In this document: positions 44,872 to 53,639 of the stretch, in pieces
Numbering within the stretch: position 1 is the first letter of the stretch
Layout: each line of letters starts with the position of its first letter
Source of the DNA: Xanthobacteraceae bacterium
GTDB taxonomy: Bacteria; Pseudomonadota; Alphaproteobacteria; Rhizobiales; Xanthobacteraceae
Assembly (NCBI GenBank): GCA_030041005.1
Contig: JASHOR010000099.1
Location: 1 to 64,000 of the forward strand
Length of the DNA stretch: 64,000 bases
Reading direction: 5' to 3'
The notes under the pieces: model-generated
Databases searched by the model: none
Seen by the model: only the letters and a program-made list of their open reading frames with translations
Told to the model about the DNA's origin: nothing
Program-made: the position numbers and the translations under genes

Positions 44872-46448
44872 TTTCCGGTCCCGCGCATCTTTTACGTCTT
44901 GGCCGAGCCATCTTCGTGTTAGCCCGCGAAGGCGTTTTCGGCGTCATCGACCCGGCGATGCTGCCCGCCTCCTCACGACTGGGATTGCGCCTGGCGCGAC
45001 TGATCGAGCGGCCGAGCCGCGGCACCGCGGGGACACGACTGTCGGCGGCCTTGACGCGCTTGGGCCCAAGCTACGTCAAGCTCGGCCAATTCCTGGCGAC
45101 GCGACCGGATGTGGTCGGCGTTGCGCTCGCCCACGATCTCGAAGCGCTCCAGGATCACATGCCGCCGTTTCCGCAAGCCGATGCCGAACGCGCGGTCGCC
45201 GCGTCGTTGGACCGGCCAATCAGCGCGGTCTTCTCGAGCTTCGGACCGCCGGTCGCCGCGGCCTCGATCGCCCAGGTTCACCGGGCGGCCGTGGCCACGG
45301 CCGGTGGACAGCGTGCGGTCGCCGTCAAGGTGCTGCGTCCCGGCGTCGAGCAGCGTTTCCACGCCGACCTGCGCGCCTTCACCTTCGCCGCGCGCCACGC
45401 CGAAAGCCTTTCCGCCGAAGCGCAGCGGCTGCGGCTTATCGAAGTGGTCGATACGCTGCGGCGCTCGGTCATGGTCGAAATGGACTTCCGCCTGGAGGCC
45501 GCCGCGCTCTCAGAAATGGCCGAGAACACCAAGGAGGATCCGGATTTCCGCGTGCCTGCGGTCGACTGGGACCGCACCAGCAAGGAAGTCCTGACGCTGG
45601 AATGGATCGATGCGACGCCGCTCTCTGACCGCGCGCGCCTGCAGGCCAAGGGCTTTGACCTGCGCCAACTTGCGCGGGCGCTGATACAGACATTTCTCCG
45701 CCACGCGCTGCGCGACGGTTTCTTCCATGCCGACATGCATCCGGGAAATCTGTTCGTTGACGACGAAGCCAAGCTTATTGCCGTCGATTTCGGCATCATG
45801 GGCCGGCTCGGCATCAAGGAACGCGTCTTTCTCGCCGAAATCCTCAACGGCTTCATCACCCGCGACTATCACCGGGTCGCGGAGGTGCACTTCGAGGCCG
45901 GATACGTGCCGGCGCACCACTCGGTCGACGACTTCGCCCAGGCGATCCGGGCCATCGGCGAGCCGATCCACAGCCGTACCGCCGAGGAAATTTCCATGGC
46001 GCGGTTGCTGACGCTGTTGTTCGAGGTGACCGGCATTTTCGACATGCGCACGCGGCCCGAGCTGCTGCTGCTGCAGAAGACCATGGTGGTGGTCGAGGGC
46101 GTGGCGCGTTCGCTTGATCCCAAGCTCGACATGTGGAGCACGGCCGAACCGGTGGTGCGCGAATGGATGACGCGGTATCTCGGCCCGGCCGGCAAGATCG
46201 AGAATGTATCGCTCGGCGCGCTGCAGCTCGGCCGCTTCGTCGGCAACGCACCCGGCCTGCTGACGCGCGGGGCGCGCCTGCTCGATCAGCTCGACGAGAT
46301 CACCCGTGATGGCCTTGTCCTATCGCCGCAGACCATCGCCGAGATCGACAAAGCCGAAGCGCGCCGCGAGCGCTGGATCATTGCCGCGCTTTGGTTCATC
46401 GCGGCGCTGCTGCTGTGGCTGGTCGTCCAGGTCTGGAGGTTGCATTGA
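44868..46448 (+). CDS. ubiB: 2-polyprenylphenol 6-hydroxylase-type ABC1/ADCK family kinase-like protein
   Basis: GTG start overlapping the ubiE stop; [21 protein letters not shown]..., [42 protein letters not shown]. Confidence 0.94.
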   Translation: MISGPAHLLRLGRAIFVLAREGVFGVIDPAMLPASSRLGLRLARLIERPSRGTAGTRLSAALTRLGPSYVKLGQFLATRPDVVGVALAHDLEALQDHMPPFPQADAERAVAASLDRPISAVFSSFGPPVAAASIAQVHRAAVATAGGQRAVAVKVLRPGVEQRFHADLRAFTFAARHAESLSAEAQRLRLIEVVDTLRRSVMVEMDFRLEAAALSEMAENTKEDPDFRVPAVDWDRTSKEVLTLEWIDATPLSDRARLQAKGFDLRQLARALIQTFLRHALRDGFFHADMHPGNLFVDDEAKLIAVDFGIMGRLGIKERVFLAEILNGFITRDYHRVAEVHFEAGYVPAHHSVDDFAQAIRAIGEPIHSRTAEEISMARLLTLLFEVTGIFDMRTRPELLLLQKTMVVVEGVARSLDPKLDMWSTAEPVVREWMTRYLGPAGKIENVSLGALQLGRFVGNAPGLLTRGARLLDQLDEITRDGLVLSPQTIAEIDKAEARRERWIIAALWFIAALLLWLVVQVWRLH

Positions 46449-46618
46449 TCGGAAGGAAATCAGCGCCTATCGTGGCCCGGACGTTGGCGGGGCGCCAGCG
46501 ACGAGCGGCATGACGAACTGAAAGAAAGTTCAGAAATCGGCTTTGGCCGCGGGCAACACGATTGATGGCGTTGACCGCGGCATTGCAATCATAAAGCTCC
46601 TGGAACGATCGAGACTCG

Positions 46619-47830
46619 ATGCTTCACTCCACGCGCATCCTTCTCATCATCGGCGGCGGCATCGCCGCCTACAAGGCGCTCGATCTCATTCGCCGGCTGC
46701 AGGACCGCGGCGCGCGCGTACGCTGCATCCTCACCGCTGCGGCGCAGAAGTTCATCACCCCGCTCGCCGCCGCCGCGCTCTGCGGCGAGCGCGCCTACGT
46801 CGATCTGTTCGACACCGAGAGCGAGCTCGATGTCGGCCATATCCGGCTCGCCCGCGAGACCGACCTTGTCATCGTCGCCCCGGCGACCGCCGATCTGATG
46901 GCAAAAATGCGCGGCGGCCAGGCCGACGATCTCGCCACCGCGGTAATGCTGGCGACCGACCGACCGATCCTGATCGCGCCGGCGATGAATCCGCGCATGT
47001 GGGCGGCGCACGCGACGCAACGCAATCTCGCGCAGCTTGTCGCCGACGGTGTCCGCGTCGTCGGTCCCAACAGCGGTGAAATGGCCGAGCGTGGCGAGGC
47101 CGGCGTGGGCCGCATGGCCGAGCCCGGCGAGATCGCGGCTGCCGCCGAGGAGGTGCTGCGCGGGCACGGATCGCTGTCAGGCACGCGCGTGCTGGTCACG
47201 TCCGGTCCGACGCACGAGCCGATCGATCCGGTGCGCTTCATCGCCAATCGGTCTTCCGGCAAGCAAGGCCATGCGATCGCCGCAGCAGCCGCGGCCGCCG
47301 GCGCGGCGGTGGTGCTGGTCTCCGGTCCGGTCGATGTCGCCGACCCGCCCGGAGTTTCCGTCGTCAAAGTAGAGACCGCATCGCAGATGCTGGAGGCGGT
47401 GAAACGGGCGCTGCCCGCCGACGCCGCGATCTTTGCCGCCGCCGTTGCGGATTGGCGCGTCGAGCACGCGAGCGCGAACAAGATCAAAAAACAGCAGGGC
47501 CGCGCGCAACGGCTCGAACTTGTGGAAAATCCCGACATCCTGGCGACCATCGCGGGGCGCAAGAACGGGCGGCCGCGGCTGGTCATCGGATTTGCAGCCG
47601 AGACCGAAAACGTCATCGCCAACGCCAAGGCAAAACTGGTAAAAAAGGGTTGCGACTGGATCCTGGCCAATGACGTATCGTCGCAGACCGGCATCATGGG
47701 CGGCGATAACAATGCGATTCATCTGGTCACCGCCTCGGGCGTCGAATCCTGGCCGCCGCAATCGAAGGACGCCGTCGCCCGCACCTTGATCGGGCGGCTG
47801 GCCGCGGCACTCGCAAAGGCCAAGCCGTGA
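46619..47830 (+). CDS. coaBC: bifunctional phosphopantothenoylcysteine decarboxylase/phosphopantothenate-cysteine ligase
   Basis: [42 protein letters not shown]..., [38 protein letters not shown]. Confidence 0.96.
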   Translation: MLHSTRILLIIGGGIAAYKALDLIRRLQDRGARVRCILTAAAQKFITPLAAAALCGERAYVDLFDTESELDVGHIRLARETDLVIVAPATADLMAKMRGGQADDLATAVMLATDRPILIAPAMNPRMWAAHATQRNLAQLVADGVRVVGPNSGEMAERGEAGVGRMAEPGEIAAAAEEVLRGHGSLSGTRVLVTSGPTHEPIDPVRFIANRSSGKQGHAIAAAAAAAGAAVVLVSGPVDVADPPGVSVVKVETASQMLEAVKRALPADAAIFAAAVADWRVEHASANKIKKQQGRAQRLELVENPDILATIAGRKNGRPRLVIGFAAETENVIANAKAKLVKKGCDWILANDVSSQTGIMGGDNNAIHLVTASGVESWPPQSKDAVARTLIGRLAAALAKAKP

Positions 47831-48294
47831 CCGACGATCGCGCGGTCGAAGTCCGCATTATGCGGTTGCCGGAAGCCGCCGACCTGCCGCTGCCGCAATA
47901 CCAATCGGCGCTTGCCGCCGGGCTTGATCTGCTCGCCGCTGTGCCGGCCGAGGCGCCGATGCAGATCGCTCCCGGCGCTCGCGCGCTCATTCCGACCGGC
48001 TTTGCCCTCGCCTTGCCGGCCGGCAGCGAAGGGCAAATCCGGCCGCGCTCCGGCCTTGCCATCCGCCACGGCATCACGGTGCTCAATACGCCGGGAACGA
48101 TCGATGCCGACTATCGCGGAGAGCTTAAAATCATTCTGGTCAATCTCGGCACCGAGCCATTCGTTGTTCGCCGCGGCATGCGGATCGCGCAGTTGGTGGT
48201 CGCCCGCGTCGAACGCGTCAAACTCACCGAAGCGCCCGATCTCGACGCGACCGCACGCGCCAGCGGCGGTATGGGTTCGACCGGTATTGCGTGA
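47827..48294 (+). CDS. dut: dUTP diphosphatase
   Basis: [18 protein letters not shown]..., [37 protein letters not shown]..., [11 protein letters not shown]. Confidence 0.95.
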   Translation: MTDDRAVEVRIMRLPEAADLPLPQYQSALAAGLDLLAAVPAEAPMQIAPGARALIPTGFALALPAGSEGQIRPRSGLAIRHGITVLNTPGTIDADYRGELKIILVNLGTEPFVVRRGMRIAQLVVARVERVKLTEAPDLDATARASGGMGSTGIA

Positions 48295-48428
48295 CCGTCG
48301 TCGATCCCTTGCCGTTCACGATCTGGACTCTTTCAGCGCGATTCTGGTTGAGAGTAAAGTGACCCGATTCGCGGACGGTGTTCCGCGATCGACGTGCCGG
48401 CGCGGGCGGCCGGCAGAGGCAAAGGGGC

Positions 48429-50954
48429 ATGCCGGAGACAATCCGGACAAGCGGGGGCTACGCTCATCCGCCAGAGCGCGGATTTCCCGCAATCGGCTTG
48501 CCCGCGGCTCGCTTGCTGGCGGTTGCGGCAACGGCTTGGCCCTGCGCCGCGCATGCCGCCGGACCGTCCGTCGGCGGGCTGCAGGAATTTCTGCTCGGCG
48601 CCTATTCCGGTATTGACCGGCACGACATAGCGATGCTCGTGCCGATGCTCGGGTTCGTGCTGTTCGCCGTCGTCAGCGCGATCATGCTGCTGCGCGCGCG
48701 CGCGCGGGTGGCGCGGGTCGAGGCGTCAAGCCGCGACCAGATCACCGTGCTGCGCGACCGGCTCGACCGCGCCAGCGCGCTGATCCTGTCGGAGCGGCAG
48801 GTTGTGATTGATTGGCCGGCCGGTTCCGATGAACCCAATATCGGCGGCGATCTCCAAGTCCTCGGGTTGAGCGAGCCGCACCGCGTGCTGGCGTTCGGTT
48901 CGTGGCTCGATGCCGCCACCGCAAGCGAAATGGATCACGCCGCTCAAGCGCTGAGAGAACACGGCGAGCCGTTCGCAATGACGGCGACCACGCTTGCCGG
49001 CCAACCCATCGAGGTGCAGGGCCGCGCCATCGGCGGACGCGCCGTGCTGCGGTTGAAGGACGCCAGCGCCCTGACACGCGATCTGGCCCAGGTCACGCAA
49101 CGCTATCAGGCATTGCTGACCGAGGTCGCTTCCTTGCGCACGCTGATCGAAACGCTGCCGTCGCCGGCCTGGACGCGCGACGCGGTCGGGCGTCTGACAT
49201 TCGTCAACTCCGCATACGCCCGCGCAGTCGAAGCGAAGGACGCAGCCGACGCCGTCATGCGCAATCTCGAATTGCTCGACAGTGCTTCACGGCAAACCAT
49301 TCTGCAGCGACGCCGCGATGGCGGAGCCTATTCGGGCCGGCTACCCGCCATCGTCGCCGGAGCCCGCCGCAGTCTCGATGTGTTTGACGTGCACACCCAC
49401 ACCGGAAGCGCCGGAATCGGCATCGACGCCACCGAGGCGGAGACGATGCGCAACGCGCTCGCCCGCATGGTCGATGCGCATCGCCGCACCCTCGATCAGC
49501 TACCGATCGGGGTCGCCACGTTCGATGCCGATCAGCGGCTCACGTTCTACAACGCCGCCTATCGCGCGCTCTGGGATTTCGATGCCGGCTATCTCGACCA
49601 GAGGCCCACCGATTCCGCGGTCATCGAGGAGCTGCGCGTGGCGCGCAAGCTGCCGGAGCAGACGAATTTCCGCGAATGGAAAGCGCACCTGCACGAAGCC
49701 TACCGCGCCATCGAACCGCGGGAGCAGATCTGGCACCTGCCCGACGGGCGCACGCTGCGCGTGATGACGACGCCCAATCCCGACGGCGGCGTCACCTATC
49801 TGTTCCATGACGCGACAGAGCGGCTCGATCTCGAGCGGCGCTTCGAGGAACTGATCCGCGTTCAGGGCGAAACACTCGACAACCTCGCCGAAGGTGTCGC
49901 GGTCTTTGCCAGCGACGGCAAGCTGCGCCTGCACAACGCCTCGTTCGCCCGCATGTGGCATCTGTCGCCCGCGGTTCTGGCCGAGCGTCCGCACATCGAG
50001 GCCATTACCGCGCTGGGTCGCCCGCTACACGGCGACGATCCGACCTGGCAATCGCTGCGCGAGGTGGTAACGGCCATCGACAGCCGCAAAACGATTTCCG
50101 GGCGGCTGGAGCGGCGCGACGGCAGCGTGATCGACTGCACCACGGTGCCATTGCCAGGCGGCGCGACGTTGGTGACGTTCCACGACGTGACCGACTCGGT
50201 CAATGTCGAGCGGGCGCTGCGCGAACGCAACGATGCGCTGGAGGACGCCGACCGGATCAAGATCGAGTTCGTCCATCACGTGTCCTACGAGCTGCGTTCG
50301 CCGCTCACGAACATCATCGGCTTCGTCCATCTGCTCGGCGATTCCGCGACCGGCCCGTTGGCGCCGAAGCAGCGCGAGTATCTCGACTACATCACCGTCT
50401 CGTCGAACACGCTGCTGGCGCTGATCAACAATATTCTCGATCTCGCAACCATCGATGCCGGTCGCATGCAGCTCAATCTCGGCACTGTCGATATCCTTGA
50501 AACCGTGCAGGCGGCCGCCGAGGGCGTGCAGGACCGGCTGGTGGGCGCCGGACTGACGCTCGATATCCGCGCCGCTTCCGACGTCGGCAGTTTCACCGCC
50601 GATGCGCGGCGCCTGCGGCAAATCCTCTTCAATCTCCTGGCCAACGCCGTGAGCTTCTCGCCGGCGGGAGCGACCGTGACCTTGCGGGTCGAGCGCCGTA
50701 CCGGCGAAGTGGTCTTCTCGGTGACCGATCGCGGGCCGGGGATTCCGCCAGAAGTGCTGGAGAAAGTCTTCAACTGGTTCGAGACGCACGCGCTCGGCTC
50801 GTACCACCGCGGACTGGGCCTGGGGTTGTCGCTGGTTCGCTCGTTCGTCGAGTTGCACGGCGGCACCGTGAGCATCGCATCGGTCGTCGGGGAAGGCACG
50901 ACCGTGACCTGCACGTTCCCGGTCGGCACGGCCGCCGCGCGCACTGCGGCATAG
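48429..50954 (+). CDS. divL: DivL-type atypical (Tyr) sensor kinase with PAS domains
   Basis: Two or more PAS-like regions, then FVHHVSYELRSPLTNIIGFVHLLGD (H-box with Tyr instead of His) and HATPase motifs LLANAVSFSPAG, DRGPGIPPEVLEKVFNWF, HRGLGLGLSLVRSFVELHGG. Confidence 0.8.
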   Translation: MPETIRTSGGYAHPPERGFPAIGLPAARLLAVAATAWPCAAHAAGPSVGGLQEFLLGAYSGIDRHDIAMLVPMLGFVLFAVVSAIMLLRARARVARVEASSRDQITVLRDRLDRASALILSERQVVIDWPAGSDEPNIGGDLQVLGLSEPHRVLAFGSWLDAATASEMDHAAQALREHGEPFAMTATTLAGQPIEVQGRAIGGRAVLRLKDASALTRDLAQVTQRYQALLTEVASLRTLIETLPSPAWTRDAVGRLTFVNSAYARAVEAKDAADAVMRNLELLDSASRQTILQRRRDGGAYSGRLPAIVAGARRSLDVFDVHTHTGSAGIGIDATEAETMRNALARMVDAHRRTLDQLPIGVATFDADQRLTFYNAAYRALWDFDAGYLDQRPTDSAVIEELRVARKLPEQTNFREWKAHLHEAYRAIEPREQIWHLPDGRTLRVMTTPNPDGGVTYLFHDATERLDLERRFEELIRVQGETLDNLAEGVAVFASDGKLRLHNASFARMWHLSPAVLAERPHIEAITALGRPLHGDDPTWQSLREVVTAIDSRKTISGRLERRDGSVIDCTTVPLPGGATLVTFHDVTDSVNVERALRERNDALEDADRIKIEFVHHVSYELRSPLTNIIGFVHLLGDSATGPLAPKQREYLDYITVSSNTLLALINNILDLATIDAGRMQLNLGTVDILETVQAAAEGVQDRLVGAGLTLDIRAASDVGSFTADARRLRQILFNLLANAVSFSPAGATVTLRVERRTGEVVFSVTDRGPGIPPEVLEKVFNWFETHALGSYHRGLGLGLSLVRSFVELHGGTVSIASVVGEGTTVTCTFPVGTAAARTAA

Positions 50955-51042
50955 GCTTCCGCGATAGGCGGCTCCGGTTGCCGTCTGCCGCTGATCGAGT
51001 GGGTTTGCACGCTTGCCGGAAATCCATTAGCGGATCGTCGCG

Positions 51043-52572
51043 ATGCTTCTGACCAGTTCGGGTGCCGCTAGCTTCTCCGTGACTCTGCCGAACGAGCAGG
51101 CAACCGCCCGGTTCGCAATGGATGTCGCCTGCGCGCTCGAGCCCGGCGATCTGGTGACGCTCTCAGGCGACCTCGGCGCCGGCAAGACCACGTTTGCCCG
51201 AGCGCTCGTCCGCTATCTGGCCGATGATGCCGCGATCGAGGTACCAAGCCCCACCTTCACCCTGCTGCAGATCTATGAGCTGCCGCGGTTCCCGCTGGTC
51301 CACGCCGATCTGTACCGTCTCTCAGGGTCTGCCGAATTGTCCGAGCTTGGATTCGATGATCTTCCGGAAAACTCCGTGGTGCTCATGGAGTGGGCGGATC
51401 GCGCCGCCAGCTTGCTGCCGCCAAACCGTCTCGACATCACCTTCACGCTGGTTCCCGCGCTCGGTGCCGAAATGCGCAATGTTCGCTACACCGGTTATGG
51501 CGCATTCGCTCCGCGCGCGGAGCGCATCGCAATGGTCCGCGCTTTTCTGGACGATGCCGGGTTTGGCGAAGCGGAGCGCCAGCGCATGCAGGGAGACGCC
51601 TCGACGCGGATTTTCGAACGGCTGACGCGCGATGACGAGACCACAGTGCTGATGAATGCGCCGCCGCGTCCGGACGGACCGCCGGTGCGCGACGGCAAGC
51701 CGTACAGCGCCATCGCTCATCTTGCCGAGACGACCGTTCCCTATGTCGGGGTGGCGGCGGGTCTGCGCGAGCGCAATTTCTCGACGCCGGTAATCCTGCA
51801 TGCCGACGCCGAGCGGGGGCTCATCATCATGGAGGATCTCGGCGTCGAGCGGATCGTCGAGGGCGATCCGCCAGCGCCGATCGAGGACCGCTATCAGGTT
51901 GCGCTCGACCTGTTGATATCGCTGCATCGCCGCCGCTTACCTGAAACGCTGGCGGTCGCGCCGCATCTCGAATACCGGCTGCCGCGCTACGATATGGACG
52001 CGTTTCTGATCGAGGCGGAGCTATTGCTCGACTGGTATCTGCCTTCCCTCAAGGCACCGGCGCCGGACGACAAGCGCGCGGAATTCCTCTCGCTGTGGCG
52101 CAGCGTCCTCGCGCCGGCGATAGAAACACCGCCGACCTTGGTGCTGCGCGATTACCACTCGCCCAACCTCTTATGGCTCAAGGACCGGCACAACATCGCC
52201 CGCATAGGGTTGCTCGATTTTCAGGACGCGGTCATCGGCCCGGCGGCCTACGACGTCGCCTCCCTGCTGCAGGATGCGCGCGCGGACATTCCGGAAAGCC
52301 TGGAAGTGGCGCTGCTCAGCCGCTACGTCCGCGCTCGACAGACCGACGATCGGCGCTTCGAAGCCGCTGCTTTTGCCCAGCTTTATGCGACACTTGCCGC
52401 CCAGCGCGCCACCAAGATTCTCGGCATTTTCGCCCGGCTCGACCGGCGGGACGGCAAGCCACAATACCTGCGTCATATTCCGCGGCTATGGCGCTATTTG
52501 CAGCGCTCGCTCGCGCATCCGGCGCTTTCCTCGCTGCAGTCCTGGTACGCTGCCAATGTACCGCCTGCGTGA
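51043..52572 (+). CDS. fusion protein: TsaE (t6A complex ATPase) N-terminal domain + AmgK-like sugar kinase (APH fold) C-terminal domain
   Basis: N-term GDLVTLSGDLGAGKTTFARALVRYL...VPSPTFTLLQIYELPRFPLVHADLYRL; C-term MQGDASTRIFERL..., LVLRDYHSPNLLWL, IGLLDFQDAVIGPAAYDVASLLQDARADIP. Confidence 0.9.
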   Translation: MLLTSSGAASFSVTLPNEQATARFAMDVACALEPGDLVTLSGDLGAGKTTFARALVRYLADDAAIEVPSPTFTLLQIYELPRFPLVHADLYRLSGSAELSELGFDDLPENSVVLMEWADRAASLLPPNRLDITFTLVPALGAEMRNVRYTGYGAFAPRAERIAMVRAFLDDAGFGEAERQRMQGDASTRIFERLTRDDETTVLMNAPPRPDGPPVRDGKPYSAIAHLAETTVPYVGVAAGLRERNFSTPVILHADAERGLIIMEDLGVERIVEGDPPAPIEDRYQVALDLLISLHRRRLPETLAVAPHLEYRLPRYDMDAFLIEAELLLDWYLPSLKAPAPDDKRAEFLSLWRSVLAPAIETPPTLVLRDYHSPNLLWLKDRHNIARIGLLDFQDAVIGPAAYDVASLLQDARADIPESLEVALLSRYVRARQTDDRRFEAAAFAQLYATLAAQRATKILGIFARLDRRDGKPQYLRHIPRLWRYLQRSLAHPALSSLQSWYAANVPPA

Positions 52573-52613
52573 GGAATACGACAACGCAAACGGGGATCGG
52601 ATAGCGACGCGGA

Positions 52614-53345
52614 ATGGCTGAAGCGCGACGACAGATGCCGAAGCGGGCGTTCGTGCTGGCCGCCGGTCTGGGCACGCGCATGCGTCCCTACAACGGCAAC
52701 GTGCCCAAGCCGCTCGTGGAAGTCGGCGGCAAGCCGTTGATCGATCATGCGCTTGATCGTCTCGCCGCCGCAGGCGTGGAGCGCGCGGTCGTGAACGTGC
52801 ATCATCTCGCCGACGCAGTGGAGCGGCATCTTGGCGCGCGCCAACGGCCGGCAATCGTCATTTCGGACGAACGCAAAAGTCTCCTTGGCACCGGCGGCGG
52901 CATCGCCAACGCGTTGCCGGAATTGGGCGATGCGCCGTTCTTCCTGGTCAATTCCGACACGCTGTGGCTCGACGGCGTCAAACCGAACTGCGCGCGGCTC
53001 GCCGATGCATTCGACGCCGCTCGGATGGATGCTCTGTTATTGCTGGCGCCGACCGCCGGAAGCATCGGCTATGACGGCGGTGGTGACTACGCCATGTTGG
53101 CCGACGGCCGTCTGCGCCGGCGCGGCGAACACGAGGTGGTGCCGTTTGCCTATGCGGGCGTGGCGATCCTCGATCCGAATCTGTTCGACGACGTTCCCGC
53201 CGGTGCGTTTCCGCTCACGCTGTTGTTCGACCGGGCGGCCGGACGCGACCGACTGTTCGGGATACGCCTTGAAGGCCTCTGGATGCACGTCGGCACCCCG
53301 CAGGCGGTCGCCGAGGCCGAGGCGGCGCTCGCCGCGGCGACCTAG
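52614..53345 (+). CDS. murU: nucleotidyltransferase, N-acetylmuramate-1-phosphate uridylyltransferase-like
   Basis: MPKRAFVLAAGLGTRMRPYNGNVPKPLVEVGGKPLIDHALDRLAAAGVERAVVNVHHLADAVERHL..., downstream of the AmgK-like domain. Confidence 0.85.
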   Translation: MAEARRQMPKRAFVLAAGLGTRMRPYNGNVPKPLVEVGGKPLIDHALDRLAAAGVERAVVNVHHLADAVERHLGARQRPAIVISDERKSLLGTGGGIANALPELGDAPFFLVNSDTLWLDGVKPNCARLADAFDAARMDALLLLAPTAGSIGYDGGGDYAMLADGRLRRRGEHEVVPFAYAGVAILDPNLFDDVPAGAFPLTLLFDRAAGRDRLFGIRLEGLWMHVGTPQAVAEAEAALAAAT

Positions 53346-53507
53346 TGGAGCGGATTTGACATTCGCCGCCCCCAAGCGGTCAGGTCGTGAAGCGAATGCC
53401 AAATCCAAAGCTCCACTGGCGCTTATATTTGCCAGTGGCCCTTTGATTCCAACATTCGCACAAGGACGTCCCGAAACGGGATGCGAATGTTGGAATCGGG
53501 CCAGTGG
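53342..53507. repeat. CTAG-type double-palindrome repeat (copy B)
   Basis: Perfect arms GATTCCAACATTCGCA (53445-53460)/TGCGAATGTTGGAATC (53482-53497); first palindrome GGATTTGACATTCGC (53352-53366)/GCGAATGCCAAATCC (53392-53406, one mismatch); central CCACTGGC/GCCAGTGG. Confidence 0.85.
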
Positions 53508-53639
53508 AATCTGCTAAGCATGCACGCATACCGTTCCCGCGCCGCCGGGCCGCCGTAATCGCTGTGGGAGACGTTTGCCCGATCCCATGATTATGGGCTT
53601 CCGCCTTGCGCGCTAGACGGAAGGGTTCGTGCCCGCAGC

